DNA of 64,000 bases from Skermanella rosea. Its GTDB lineage: Bacteria; Pseudomonadota; Alphaproteobacteria; Azospirillales; Azospirillaceae. How positions within the stretch are numbered: the stretch's first letter is position 1; every line of letters begins with the position of its first letter. The position numbers and the translations under genes were made by a program. Shown here one piece after another: positions 28,169 to 37,682 of this stretch. Location of the stretch: positions 1 through 64,000 of the forward strand of contig NZ_CP086111.1 of assembly GCF_016806835.2 (NCBI RefSeq), read 5' to 3'. The notes under the pieces are model-generated. The model saw nothing but the letters and a program-made list of their open reading frames with translations, ran no database searches and was not told where the DNA came from.

Positions 28169-30868
28169 TCAGGCGTTGCCCGAAGGCTCGGTCAGGGAAA
28201 TGCGGACCTCCACCACTCCCGGCTCGTCGCGGTTCTCCCGCCGGGTGAAGCCCAGCTCGTGGCACATCGCCAGCATGGTGGTGTTCTCGCGCAGGACCTC
28301 GCCGAACACCTCGCCGATGCCGCGGGAACGGGCATACTCGATGATCTGGGTCATCAAGACATAGCCCAGGCCCTTGCCCTTCATGTCGCTGCGGACCATC
28401 ACGGCGTATTCGGCCTTCTGGTTGTCGGGATCGGCGGCGATGCGGACGATGCCGTAGAGCTCGTCCTGGCCGTCGGCCGTCTGGGCCACGGCGACCAGGG
28501 CCATCTCCCGGTCGTAGTCGATCTGGGTCAGCTTGGCGGCCATCTGGTGCGACAGGCGCTTCATCGGCGCGAAGAACCGCAGGCGGATGTCCTCCGGGGT
28601 CATGCGTTCGAACATCCGGTGGATGATCGGCTCGTCCTCGGGCCGGATCGGGCGCAGCAGGAACTCCCGCCCGTCGTTGAGCTTGACGCGCTTCTCCAGC
28701 TTCTTCGGGTAGGGCCGGATCGCGAGCCGCCGCGATCCCGGGATGAGGGCCGGCACCGCCACCTTGATGCGGGCGTCGAGCGCCAGCACGCCGGTGTCGT
28801 CGGCCAGCAGCGGGTTGATGTCCAGCTCGACGATCTCGGCGATGTCGGTGATCAGTTGGCTGATCTTGATCAGGGTCAGCGCCACCTGGTCGTTCGCGGC
28901 GGGCGGCCGGTCGCGGTAGCCCTGGAGCAGCTTCCAGACCCGGGTGCGCGACATCATCTCGCGCGCCAGATTGGTGTTGAGCGGCGGCAGTCCCAGCGCC
29001 TTGTCCTGGACCACCTCGACCGAGGTGCCGCCCTGGCCGAACAGCAGCACCGGCCCGAACAGCGGGTCGTCGGCGACGCCCACGATCAGCTCGTGGGCGC
29101 CGGGCTTGCTCGCCATGGCCTGGACGGTGAAGCCCTCGATGTCGGCGTCGGGCCGCAGCGCCCGGACCCGCTCCAGCATGGCGACGGCCTTGGCGCGGAC
29201 CTCCTCCGGCGTCTTGATGTGGAGCTGGACGCCGCCGATGTCGGACTTGTGGATGATATCGACCGACAGGATCTTGAGCGCCACCGGCTTGGCGATCCGG
29301 CGCGCGGCCTCCGCCGCCTCGTCGGGGGTGCGGGCCTTCAGCGTCTCGACCACCGGGATGCCGTAGGCCTCCAGCACGTGCTTGGCCTCGAACTCGCTGA
29401 GCCAGCCCCTGCCGTCGGCGATCGCCGCGTCGATCACGGCGCGGGCCGCCTTCTCGTCGACCTGGAACTGCTCGGGCGTGCTGGCCGGCGTCTCCATCAG
29501 CAGTTCCTGGTTCTTGCGGTAGCGAACCAGGTGCATGAAGGCGCGGACCGCCTTGCTCGGCGTCTCGTAGGTCGGGATCCGGCTGGCAGCGAACAGGTGC
29601 CTGGCCTCCTGCGCGGAGGAGTCGCCGAGCCAGCTCGTCAGGACCGGATGCTTGCGGCCTTTCAGGGCCTCCACCACGGCGCGCGCCGACTCGGCCCCGT
29701 CGGCGACCGCGACCGGGCAGTTGATCACCAGGACCGCGTCGTGGTTGCGGTCGCCGACCAGGGCCGAGAGCGTGTTGGCATAGCGCTTGCCGGAGGCGTC
29801 GCCGATGATGTCGATGGGGTTGCCGCGACTCCAGGTCGGCGGCAGGACGGCGTCCAGCTTCGCCATCACCGCCTCGTCGATCCCGGCGAGGCAGCCGCCC
29901 TCCTCGATCAGGGTGTCGGTCGCCATCACGCCGATGCCGCCGCCGTTGGTCACGATCGCCAGCCTGTCGCCGGTGATCTGCACGCCCATGGCCAGCGTCT
30001 CGACGGCGTCGAACAGCTCGTCCAGCTCCACCACCCGCAGCATGCCGGCGCGCCGGAAGGCCGCGTCGTAGACGTCGTCATGGCCGGCCAGCGCGCCGGT
30101 GTGGGAGCTGGCGGCCTTCGCCGCCTCGTCGGTGCGGCCCGAGCGGATCACGATGACCGGCTTCTGGCGCGCCGCGGCGCGGGCCGCCGACATGAACTTG
30201 CGGGCGTGGGTGATCGCCTCGACATAGAGGCAGATGGCGCGGGTGTTGTGGTCGGCCGCCATGTAGTCGAGCAGGTCGCCGAAATCCACGTCGGCCATCC
30301 CGCCCAGCGAGATCAGGTGGCTGAAACCGACGCTGCGGCTGGTCGCCCAGTCCGCGATCGAGGTCACGACGGCGCCGGACTGGGCGATCAGCGCGATGTC
30401 GCCCTTGATGGGATTGACGTGGGCGAAGCTGGCGTTGATGCCGCGTCCGGGCACCATGACGCCCAGGCAGTTCGGTCCGGCGATCCGCATCAGGTGGGGA
30501 CGCGCCGCGTCCAGGACGCGCTGCTGGAGGGCCTTGCCCTCCGGCCCCAGCTCGCCGAAGCCGGCGGTGATGATGATCGCCGCCTTGGTGCCGCGCTCGC
30601 CCAGCCGGCGGACCAGGTCGGGGACCGTGTCGGGGGGCGTGCAGATCACCGCGAGGTCCGGGGTGATCGGCAGCGACTCGACCGTGGGATAGCACAGCAC
30701 GCCCTCGATCGACCGCTCGTGCGGGTTCACCGGCATCACCGGCCCGTCGAAACCGGCGTTGAACAGGTTCCGGGCCACGACGGCGCCGATGGATTTCGGC
30801 TGGCGGCTGGCACCGATCAGGGCGATCGACGTGGGCTTCAGCAGGGAATCGAGATTGCGAACGGTCAT
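28169..30868 (-). CDS. Pat-type protein lysine acetyltransferase (acyl-CoA ligase-like domains plus GNAT)
   Basis: The 899-residue product joins two parts. The first is an ADP-forming acetyl-CoA synthetase-like part: a CoA-binding Rossmann domain (SIALIGASRQPKSIGAVVARNL), a ligase domain (IAGPNCLGVMVPG, SHTGALAGHD) and an ATP-grasp domain. The second is a C-terminal GNAT domain (about 745-890; KGKGLGYVLMTQIIEYARSRG). This is the layout of Pat/YfiQ enzymes, which acetylate and inactivate acetyl-CoA synthetase and other proteins. ATG 30868 fits the domain start; the open frame upstream is not conserved. The nearby macro-domain and pyrophosphatase genes fit acyl-CoA metabolism. Targets are unknown. 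Confidence 0.9.
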   Translation of the reverse strand: MTVRNLDSLLKPTSIALIGASRQPKSIGAVVARNLFNAGFDGPVMPVNPHERSIEGVLCYPTVESLPITPDLAVICTPPDTVPDLVRRLGERGTKAAIIITAGFGELGPEGKALQQRVLDAARPHLMRIAGPNCLGVMVPGRGINASFAHVNPIKGDIALIAQSGAVVTSIADWATSRSVGFSHLISLGGMADVDFGDLLDYMAADHNTRAICLYVEAITHARKFMSAARAAARQKPVIVIRSGRTDEAAKAASSHTGALAGHDDVYDAAFRRAGMLRVVELDELFDAVETLAMGVQITGDRLAIVTNGGGIGVMATDTLIEEGGCLAGIDEAVMAKLDAVLPPTWSRGNPIDIIGDASGKRYANTLSALVGDRNHDAVLVINCPVAVADGAESARAVVEALKGRKHPVLTSWLGDSSAQEARHLFAASRIPTYETPSKAVRAFMHLVRYRKNQELLMETPASTPEQFQVDEKAARAVIDAAIADGRGWLSEFEAKHVLEAYGIPVVETLKARTPDEAAEAARRIAKPVALKILSVDIIHKSDIGGVQLHIKTPEEVRAKAVAMLERVRALRPDADIEGFTVQAMASKPGAHELIVGVADDPLFGPVLLFGQGGTSVEVVQDKALGLPPLNTNLAREMMSRTRVWKLLQGYRDRPPAANDQVALTLIKISQLITDIAEIVELDINPLLADDTGVLALDARIKVAVPALIPGSRRLAIRPYPKKLEKRVKLNDGREFLLRPIRPEDEPIIHRMFERMTPEDIRLRFFAPMKRLSHQMAAKLTQIDYDREMALVAVAQTADGQDELYGIVRIAADPDNQKAEYAVMVRSDMKGKGLGYVLMTQIIEYARSRGIGEVFGEVLRENTTMLAMCHELGFTRRENRDEPGVVEVRISLTEPSGNA

Positions 30869-31008
30869 GGCCGGTCCCGGATCGTGATCAAGCCATCCGG
30901 CCCCCGTGCCGACTACCGGCCGGCGGGACGGAGGTCTCTTTGATGGGCGGCACCATACCCGCGCGGGATCATCCCGACAATTCAAGCTTCCCGCATGCGG
31001 GTGCGGTA

Positions 31009-31533
31009 TTACGCCCCAAGCAGCCCCCGGTAGAGGACGGCGGTGGCTTCATCGAAGCAGACGAACCGGACTTCGGCGATGCCGGGCAGGCCGGCCAGCG
31101 TTTCCAGCACCGTATCGACCGCGATGCGCGCCGCGCGGTCGGGGGGAAACCCGTAGATGCCGGTGCTGATGGCCGGAAAGGCGATGGTCGCGAGGCCGTG
31201 GCGGTCCGCCAGCAGCAGGGCCGAGCGGTAGCAGCCGGCCAGCGCCTCGTCCTCTCCTGCGGAGCCGCCGCGCCAGACCGGCCCGACGCAGTGGATCAGC
31301 CTGGACGCGGGAAGGCCGTAGGCGCCGCTGATCCGGCACTCGCCGGTGGGGCAGCCGCCGATGCCGTCCAACTCGCGCTGGAGGTCGGGACCGGCCGCGC
31401 GGTGGATCGCGCCGTCGACGCCGCCGCCGCGCTTGAGCGCGCCGTTGGCGGCATTGACGATCGCGTCCACCCGGCAGAGGGTGATGTCGCCCCGCAGGAC
31501 GGTCACCCGGTCGATCGCCCGGGATCCGGTCAC
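31009..31533 (-). CDS. Macro domain protein, probable O-acetyl-ADP-ribose deacetylase
   Basis: The 174-residue product is one macro domain. It has the ADP-ribose site IVNAANGALKRGGGVDGAIHRAAG, then GLPASRLIHCVGPVW, and the phosphate loop AFPAISTGIYGFP. Such proteins (YmdB/MacroD type) hydrolyse O-acetyl-ADP-ribose or remove ADP-ribose from proteins. The GTG start at 31533 overlaps the ppa stop (GTGA), so it is translationally coupled to ppa. That coupling and the downstream acetyltransferase suggest a role tied to acetyl-metabolite turnover; this is an inference. Confidence 0.9.
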   Translation of the reverse strand: MTGSRAIDRVTVLRGDITLCRVDAIVNAANGALKRGGGVDGAIHRAAGPDLQRELDGIGGCPTGECRISGAYGLPASRLIHCVGPVWRGGSAGEDEALAGCYRSALLLADRHGLATIAFPAISTGIYGFPPDRAARIAVDTVLETLAGLPGIAEVRFVCFDEATAVLYRGLLGA

Positions 31534-32063
31534 CCTTCGGCGTTGTACTTGTCGATCGAGTGCTGGATGATCTTGGCGGCCTCCTCGGCGTCGCCCCAGC
31601 GCTTGATCTTGACCCACTTGCCCTTCTCCAGGTCCTTGTAGTGCTGGAAGAAGTGCGCGATCTGGTCGAGCAGGATCTCGGGGAGATCCTTGTAGGACTT
31701 CACGTCGCTGTAGAACGGGTGCAGCTTGTTGACCGGAACCGCGAGGACCTTCTCGTCCTGGCCGGCCTCGTCCTCCATGATCAGCACGCCGATCGGCCGC
31801 GACCGCAGGACGGCGCCCGGCTGGATCGGCCGGCGGCCGACCACCAGCATGTCGCACGGATCGCCGTCGTCGGACAGGGTGTGCGGGATGAAACCGTAGT
31901 TGCACGGATAATACATCGCGGTGTGCAGGAAACGGTCGACGAACAGCGCGCCGCTTTCCTTGTCGACCTCATACTTGATCGGCTCGCCGCCCATCGGGAT
32001 TTCGATGATGACGTTGACGTCCCACGGTGCGTCGTTGCCCACTGGGATCTTCGAGATATCCAT
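31530..32063 (-). CDS. ppa: Inorganic pyrophosphatase
   Basis: This 177-residue family I soluble pyrophosphatase cleaves PPi to drive biosynthesis. It shows the conserved EIPMGGEPIKYEVDK, FIPHTLSDDGDPCDMLVV and PVNKLHPFYSDVKSYKDLP segments, with Asp residues that bind metal and pyrophosphate. The ATG at 32063 has a GAGGGAAAA ribosome site upstream; a longer in-frame extension is not conserved. It leads a minus-strand run with the macro-domain gene and is divergent from the YejA-like gene. Confidence 0.97.
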   Translation of the reverse strand: MDISKIPVGNDAPWDVNVIIEIPMGGEPIKYEVDKESGALFVDRFLHTAMYYPCNYGFIPHTLSDDGDPCDMLVVGRRPIQPGAVLRSRPIGVLIMEDEAGQDEKVLAVPVNKLHPFYSDVKSYKDLPEILLDQIAHFFQHYKDLEKGKWVKIKRWGDAEEAAKIIQHSIDKYNAEG

Positions 32064-32335
32064 GAACTTTTCCCTCGGTTCCGATCGGTTGCGCCGGTCT
32101 GGCGCGGCCCCGACCGCGCCGGCTCTTCCGCCAGGTTTCTGGCACCGGGCTTCTGGCGCGTGCCGGAGTTTAGCGTAGAGACCATAAACCGGCCATACTT
32201 GCAAATAGGCGCATCGTCACGGCTCCTATTGGTCGCACCCCTTGAGTGCTGCTTCGTTGGAGGCCGCCCTTCGGGGGAGTCCGGCCGTTCGATCCGGCTT
32301 GCGCGCAGGCGGCCGGATGCCGACACTCGCCATCC

Positions 32336-34171
32336 ATGTATGGAATTCCGATCCGCCGCCCGCTGGCGGCCCTCCTCGTCCTGGCTGTCGCCCTGGCCGT
32401 CCTACCCGCCGGGCCCGCCGCCGCGGACGAGCCGCGCCCGGCCCATGCCGTCGCCATGCACGGCGAGCCGCGCTACCCCGCCGGTTTCGACCATTTCGAC
32501 TATGCCGATCCCGCGGCGCCCCGGGGAGGCGTCTTCCGCAACGCCGCCGGGGGCACCTTCGACACGCTCAACCCCTTCATCGTGCGCGGCCGTGCGGCGC
32601 TGGGGCTTGGCTACGTCACGGAGAGCCTGATGCAGCGGAGCTGGGACGAGCCGTTCTCGCTCTATGGGCTGATCGCCGAGTCCATCACGGTGCCGGACGA
32701 CCGTTCGTGGGTCGAATTCACCCTGAACCCGTCGGCGCGCTGGCACGACGGCGTGCCGATCACGCCGGCCGACGTGCTGTTCTCGTGGCGCACGCTGCGC
32801 GACCACGGCCGTCCGAACCACCGCAGCTACTACGGGCGGGTGTCCCACGCCGCCCGGACCGGCGAGCGGAGCGTGAGGTTCACCTTCGCCCGCAATCCCG
32901 GGGATGCCGGCGGCATGGACCGGGAGATGGCGCTGATCATGGGCCTGATGCCGATCCTGCCGGAGCATTATTGGAAGGACCGCGAGTTCGACCGGACCAC
33001 GCTGGAGCCGCCGCTGGGCAGCGGACCGTACCGGGTCGCCCGGTTCGAGCCGGGCCGCACGATCGCTTACGAGCGGGTGCCGGATTACTGGGGCCGCGAC
33101 CTCGGCGTGAACCGGGGGCAGTATAATTTCGACGAGATCCGCTACGACTATTACCGCGACGACGGCGTGGCGCTGGAGGCTTTCAAGGCCGGAGCCTACG
33201 ATTTCCGGCGCGAGACCGATCCGGCCAAATGGGCCACCGGCTATGATTTTCCGGCCGCGCGCGACGGCCGGGTCACGCTGGAGCGGTTGCCCCACGGCAG
33301 GCCGGAGCCGATGCGCGGCCTGATCTTCAATACCCGACGCCCCTGGTTCGCGGTCCCGAAGGTGCGGGAGGCACTGGGCTTCGCGCTGGACTTCGAGTGG
33401 ATCAACCGGACGCTGTTCCACGGCGCCTACCGGCGCACGGCCAGCTACTATCCGAATTCCGAACTGGCGGCGGCCGGTCCGCCCGGCCCGGCGGAGCTGG
33501 CGGTGATGGAACCGTTGCGCGGCCATCTGCCTGCCGAGGCGTTCGGGCCGGCCCATGTCCCGCCCGCGACCGACGGAAGCGGGCCGACGGGATTGCGCGC
33601 CAATTTGCGCCGGGGCCAGGAACTGCTGGCGGAGGCCGGCTGGACCGTCCGGGACGGCCGCCTGGTCGACGCCGGAGGCGTCGCGATGGAGTTCGAGATC
33701 CTGCTGGTGTCGCCCGGGGACGAAAAGGTGGCGCTGGAATTCGCCAGGGCGCTGCGGCGGATCGGGGTCTCGGCGCGCGTCCGCACGGTCGACAGCGCCC
33801 AGTACCAGGCGCGGCTGGAGTCCTTCGATTTCGACATGACGCTGAACCGCTGGACCTCCACCCTGTCGCCGGGCAACGAGCAGCTCTACTATTGGGGCAG
33901 CGACGCGGCCGACCAGGAGGGCAGCCGGAACTATGCCGGGATCCGCAGCCCGGCGATCGACGCGCTGGCGCGCGGGCTGGGCATGGCCCGGGACCGGGCG
34001 GACCTGGTCGCCCGGGTCCGCGCGCTGGACCGGGCATTGACTTGGGGACATTATGCCGTTCCGCTCTACCACCTGCCGGACGACCGGGTCGCCTACTGGT
34101 CCCGGCTCCGCCGGCCGGCGGTCACTCCGGTCTACGGCATGGTGATCGATGCCTGGTGGATGGGGGAGTAG
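32336..34171 (+). CDS. ABC transporter extracellular solute-binding protein family 5, YejA-like
   Basis: The 611-residue product has a signal peptide (RRPLAALLVLAVALAVLPAGPAAA) and the family 5 binding-protein fold. HAVAMHGEPRYPAGFDHFDYADPAAPRGG and GTFDTLNPFIVRG are typical of YejA, the binding protein for peptide and microcin C-type transport. The core includes ARWHDGVPITPADVLFSW. ATG 32336 precedes the signal peptide directly. No yejBEF permease or ATPase gene follows, so its partners lie elsewhere. Peptide-type substrates are likely but not shown. Confidence 0.9.
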   Translation: MYGIPIRRPLAALLVLAVALAVLPAGPAAADEPRPAHAVAMHGEPRYPAGFDHFDYADPAAPRGGVFRNAAGGTFDTLNPFIVRGRAALGLGYVTESLMQRSWDEPFSLYGLIAESITVPDDRSWVEFTLNPSARWHDGVPITPADVLFSWRTLRDHGRPNHRSYYGRVSHAARTGERSVRFTFARNPGDAGGMDREMALIMGLMPILPEHYWKDREFDRTTLEPPLGSGPYRVARFEPGRTIAYERVPDYWGRDLGVNRGQYNFDEIRYDYYRDDGVALEAFKAGAYDFRRETDPAKWATGYDFPAARDGRVTLERLPHGRPEPMRGLIFNTRRPWFAVPKVREALGFALDFEWINRTLFHGAYRRTASYYPNSELAAAGPPGPAELAVMEPLRGHLPAEAFGPAHVPPATDGSGPTGLRANLRRGQELLAEAGWTVRDGRLVDAGGVAMEFEILLVSPGDEKVALEFARALRRIGVSARVRTVDSAQYQARLESFDFDMTLNRWTSTLSPGNEQLYYWGSDAADQEGSRNYAGIRSPAIDALARGLGMARDRADLVARVRALDRALTWGHYAVPLYHLPDDRVAYWSRLRRPAVTPVYGMVIDAWWMGE

Positions 34172-34261
34172 GGCCATCCCGGGCGTGTCGTGGCCCCGGG
34201 TTCCGAGGTCTGACGAACTACCGACTGTCGCCGTTAACCCAAACCGGATAAGAGTTGCCTT

Positions 34262-36358
34262 TTGGCCCCGCAGACGTCGTCCGCAGCCGCTCCCGCCCCG
34301 GCGGACCCGGGCAGATTCGAGTTCAAGCCCGCCATGAAGCAGCGTCTCCAAGTCGTCGTCCTCACCACGGCCGTCCTGCTGCCGATCCTGGCGTTTTCCA
34401 GCGCCATGGTCGTGCTGTTCGACCGTCAGCAGAAGGAGACGGTCGAGAACATGCTCAACCATGCCGCCGCGGCACTCGAGGATGCGCTGGAACGGGAACT
34501 CGTGTCCAACATCGCGGGGCTGGAGTCGCTGGCGACCTCGATCCATCTCGACGACAACGACATCGTCAATTTCGCGGTGGTGGCACGACGGTTGCTGGAA
34601 AGCCGGGCGAACTGGCTGTCCCTGCGGCTGCTGCGCGCCGGTGACGGGACTCCGCTGCTCACCCTGCCCGCCGACGGCGGGAACGCGGATGCGACCACCG
34701 CTCCCCCGCCGGCCGACATGGTTCTCGATGTCGTGACGGCAAGATTGCCGATGGTGAGCGAGGTCAGGCACGACTCGCGGGGCGAGCCCTTCGTTTCGAT
34801 CGTGGTCCCGGTGCTGCGGGACGGCACGGCCGTCTATGCCCTGTCGGCCGCGTTGCGCAGCCGGGCGCTCAGCGCGGCGCTGGGCGGTCCGAAAATGCCG
34901 GCGGACTGGTTCGGTGCTGCCCTCGACACCGACCGGGTGATCCTCGCCCGGACACGCCGGCAGGAGGAGTTCGTCGGGAAGCCGGTGACCGAGTCGCTGC
35001 GCCAGCGGATCGACCAGGGCGACAAAAGCTTCTTCTTCGCCCGCAACCAGGAGGGCCAGGAGGTCTATACCGCTTTCGTCACGTCGCCGCTGACCGGCTG
35101 GACCGTGGTGGTGGGGGCTCCCGGAGAGACGGTGGCCGGTCCCATGCGCCGGTCCCTGATGGCCGTGACCGGCGGCGGTCTGCTCGCGCTGGCCGCCACC
35201 GTCTGGTTGGGCGCCCTGCTGGTCGGCAACGCCAACCGCCGGCATGCCATGGAGCGCAGGCTGCTGGCGCTGGAAGGCGAGCGGATGGCCGAGCGGCGGC
35301 TCGCCGACGTGGCCGCCAACCTGCCCGGCGTGATTTTCCGGCGTGTCAGGGATCCCGACGGCACGGTACGTTATCCCTATCTGAGCGCCGGGCTGAACAA
35401 CCTCGCCGGCGGAATGCCGGAAGCGCCGCCGGGTGCCGACGAGCTGGAGCTGCTGATCCATCCCGAGGACCGCGACGGCTGGCGGGAGATCTTCCGGCCG
35501 GCCGGCGGCGGCCAAGCCCCGGCTCCCGAGAAGACGCCGCTGGAGCCCCGGCACCTGGAGGCCAGGATCGGGCCGACCGCCGGCCCGGTCCGGTGGGTCC
35601 GCGTCATGGCGCGCCCCGCGCTGACCGGCGAGAACGAGACGGCGTGGGACGGCGTCGCCCTGGACGTGACCGACCTGAAGGAAACCCAGCACCGGCTGGC
35701 CACCTCGCTGGCCGAGAGCCAGGAACTGCTCCAGGAGGTGCATCATCGAGTCAAGAACAACCTCCAGGTAGTTTGGAGCCTGATCCAGCTCGAAGCGATG
35801 CAGATCGAGGATCAGGAGGCCCGCGACCGGATGGAGATCATCGGGCAGCGGATCGGCGTCATGGGCAGAATCCATGAGCAGGTCTATGCCTCGAAGGAGT
35901 TCTCGCGGATCGACTTCGGACGCCAGCTGCGCGGGCTGTGCGACGCGCTGGCCCGCACCTTCGGCAATCCTCCCGGGGTCAACCTGGAAGTCGCAGGGGA
36001 CGCCTTGTTCTGCCACCTCGACACCGCCATTCCCCTGGGGCTGATCGCCAACGAACTGGTGGCGAACGCGTTCAAGCACGCTTTCCCGGAGGGGGCCGGG
36101 ACGATCCGGGTCAGCCTGCGCGCCCGGGGCGACGAGGCGGTGCTCGAGGTTTCGGACGACGGCGTCGGCATGTCCGGCGCCAACACCGATCGCGGCCTCG
36201 GTCTTCGGCTCATCAAGGGGCTGCTCAGGCAGATCGGGGCGACCATGCAAACCGGACCCGCGAAGGGCGGAACGGGAGCCGGGACCGCCGATGCCGGTGG
36301 CGGAAACGGGGGAACCCATGTCACAATCTCGATCCCGGGACCCTGGTATGCCCGATGA
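34262..36358 (+). CDS. Membrane sensor histidine kinase with Cache-like sensor, PAS and HisKA_2
   Basis: This 698-residue sensor has two membrane helices (about 30-52 and 298-322) around a Cache-type periplasmic domain. A cytoplasmic PAS domain follows (about 345-480), then a HisKA_2 phosphoacceptor (QEVHHRVKNNLQVV, with H495 the likely site) and a HATPase domain (NELVANAFKHAFPEG, DDGVGM, RGLGLRLIKGL). Kinases of this group often act in general stress or light/redox signalling in alphaproteobacteria. The TTG at 34262 is the outer start; ATG 34334 (MKQRLQVV) is a strong alternative. No response regulator is adjacent, so its partner is unknown. Confidence 0.88.
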   Translation: MAPQTSSAAAPAPADPGRFEFKPAMKQRLQVVVLTTAVLLPILAFSSAMVVLFDRQQKETVENMLNHAAAALEDALERELVSNIAGLESLATSIHLDDNDIVNFAVVARRLLESRANWLSLRLLRAGDGTPLLTLPADGGNADATTAPPPADMVLDVVTARLPMVSEVRHDSRGEPFVSIVVPVLRDGTAVYALSAALRSRALSAALGGPKMPADWFGAALDTDRVILARTRRQEEFVGKPVTESLRQRIDQGDKSFFFARNQEGQEVYTAFVTSPLTGWTVVVGAPGETVAGPMRRSLMAVTGGGLLALAATVWLGALLVGNANRRHAMERRLLALEGERMAERRLADVAANLPGVIFRRVRDPDGTVRYPYLSAGLNNLAGGMPEAPPGADELELLIHPEDRDGWREIFRPAGGGQAPAPEKTPLEPRHLEARIGPTAGPVRWVRVMARPALTGENETAWDGVALDVTDLKETQHRLATSLAESQELLQEVHHRVKNNLQVVWSLIQLEAMQIEDQEARDRMEIIGQRIGVMGRIHEQVYASKEFSRIDFGRQLRGLCDALARTFGNPPGVNLEVAGDALFCHLDTAIPLGLIANELVANAFKHAFPEGAGTIRVSLRARGDEAVLEVSDDGVGMSGANTDRGLGLRLIKGLLRQIGATMQTGPAKGGTGAGTADAGGGNGGTHVTISIPGPWYAR

Positions 36359-36445
36359 CGGAAAAAATTTTGTCGAACGGACAGGCGAACCCACTTTAGA
36401 AACAGTTTAGTCTAGAGCGCTAGTCCGCAGAAAATCGAGGAACCC

Positions 36446-36880
36446 ATGCCCACGCGCCTGGAAGAACTGTGCGTCCAGAAAGGTCTGAAGATGACGGAGC
36501 AGCGCCGGGTGATCTCCCGCGTGCTTTCCGAATCGACCGACCATCCCGATGTCGAGCAGGTTTACCGCCGTGCCGTCGAGATCGATCCCAAGATCAGCAT
36601 CGCCACCGTTTACCGGACCGTGCGCCTGTTCGAAGAGGCGAACGTCATCGAGCGGCTGGATTTCGGCGACGGCCGGTCGCGGTTCGAGGAGAATCGGGAG
36701 GAACACCACCACCACCTGATCGATCTCCAGTCCGGCGAGGTGATCGAGTTCGTCAACGAGGAGATCGAGCGGCTGAAGGAGCGGATCGCCCGCGATCTCG
36801 GCTACGAGCTGATCGGCCACCGGCTGGAGCTCTACGGTGTCCCGGCGAACCGGACATCCAAGCCAGGCGGCGACAAGTAA
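36446..36880 (+). CDS. fur: Fur family transcriptional regulator (Fur/Mur)
   Basis: The 144-residue protein has the winged-helix DNA-binding domain (KMTEQRRVISRVL, PKISIATVYRTVRLFEEANVI). The metal-sensing domain follows (HHHHLIDLQSGEVIEFVNEEIERL). The CxxC pairs of some Fur proteins are absent, as is common in alphaproteobacterial Fur/Mur, which may respond to manganese or iron. GAGGAAC precedes the ATG. The preceding 90 bases are more AT-rich and likely hold its promoter. Whether it senses iron or manganese cannot be decided from sequence. Confidence 0.93.
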   Translation: MPTRLEELCVQKGLKMTEQRRVISRVLSESTDHPDVEQVYRRAVEIDPKISIATVYRTVRLFEEANVIERLDFGDGRSRFEENREEHHHHLIDLQSGEVIEFVNEEIERLKERIARDLGYELIGHRLELYGVPANRTSKPGGDK

Positions 36881-36922
36881 CGCCGGCTTCAGCGATTTTC
36901 AGGCAGTGATTCCCAGGCGCAC

Positions 36923-37135
36923 ATGACAAGTATTCCGCCCGCAGGATCCAGCGGAGAGGCGGCCTGCATGCCGGCGGTCGTCCGGGCCTATCGGGAGCTT
37001 CGTGGGAAAGGGCAGCCCGACCGCTTCGCGTTCGAAGCCGCCCTGACCATCTACCTCTGGCATTGTCCGCTGGTTCCGCCTCTGGAAGCGAGCCAGATCG
37101 TCGCCGGCTGGGTTCGGGAAAGCGTCACGCACTAG
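36923..37135 (+). CDS. Small conserved-looking protein of unknown function
   Basis: This encodes 70 residues with a compact helical core (ACMPAVVRAYRELRGKGQPDRFAFEAALTIYLWHCP and ASQIVAGWVRE). It starts 43 bases after fur, on the same strand, so it may be cotranscribed. There is no signal peptide or membrane helix. I do not recognise a family, but the regular aromatic/hydrophobic pattern suggests a folded protein. Confidence 0.6.
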   Translation: MTSIPPAGSSGEAACMPAVVRAYRELRGKGQPDRFAFEAALTIYLWHCPLVPPLEASQIVAGWVRESVTH

Positions 37136-37193
37136 GGGCGCCGGGCTTCAGGCGCACCCCGTCCCGGACATGGCGGGAGCCGCGCCGCCCCGG

Positions 37194-37430
37194 TCAGTCC
37201 TCTTCCTCGGCATCCTGCTCGATCTGGCTGGCCAGGTCGCGCAGCATGTCGACCACATCGGCGTGGCTGGTCTCCTCCACGGCCTGGTTGACCGCGGCCT
37301 CGATCATGGCGACGGCGACATAGGAGGACAGCGGCCCGCCTTCCTTCATCGCCGCCTCCAGGTGCTTCTCGGCGATGTCGAGCGCCTTGTCGAACATGGC
37401 TTCGGCAGGGCTGTTGTTCTGGTCGGTCAT
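37194..37430 (-). CDS. Small acidic helical protein of unknown function
   Basis: This encodes 78 residues, strongly acidic and helix-prone (AMFDKALDIAEKHLEAAMKEGG, AAVNQAVEETSHADVVDMLRDLASQIEQDAEEED). AAGGGGA lies about 7 bases before the ATG at 37430. There are no membrane segments. The pattern suggests a small helical-bundle protein. No family is recognised. It converges with the 70-residue gene. Confidence 0.7.
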   Translation of the reverse strand: MTDQNNSPAEAMFDKALDIAEKHLEAAMKEGGPLSSYVAVAMIEAAVNQAVEETSHADVVDMLRDLASQIEQDAEEED

Positions 37431-37626
37431 TTCGGGTCCCCTTGGGGCATGATGGTCGCGTCTGGTGATGGGTCGATATGCGAGCTATAGCATTCCGGAT
37501 CGAAAGGTGCGTGGCAAATATGCCCCGCGCCGCAGCACCGGCCTTCCCCTTGCGATAACGAACGAGAACCCGCTTTGCTGCATCCGGGAGCATGGCCGGA
37601 GCGGAAGCGGTCCCGGCATGTGAAGG

Positions 37627-37677
37627 CCCGGACTTTGGGCAGACCCGGACTTTGGACAGACCCGGACTTTGGACAGA
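37627..37677 (+). repeat. Three tandem 17-base repeats upstream of the thioesterase gene
   Basis: CCCGGACTTTGG(G/A)CAGA is repeated three times without gaps (37627-37643, 37644-37660, 37661-37677). Copies 2 and 3 are identical and copy 1 differs at one base. The array ends 5 bases before the thioesterase ATG. It could be a regulator-binding array, or a slippage product. Confidence 0.9.
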
Positions 37678-37682
37678 CAGGG

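Noticed and set aside
26927-30943. 1338-codon open frame opposite the DUF445 and acetyltransferase genes
   Set aside because: It is the antisense shadow of two recognised genes, with no domain and a biased residue content.
32402-36394. 1330-codon open frame opposite the YejA-like protein and sensor kinase genes
   Set aside because: It is antisense to two genes with clear domains. Its residues look like a GC-driven shadow.
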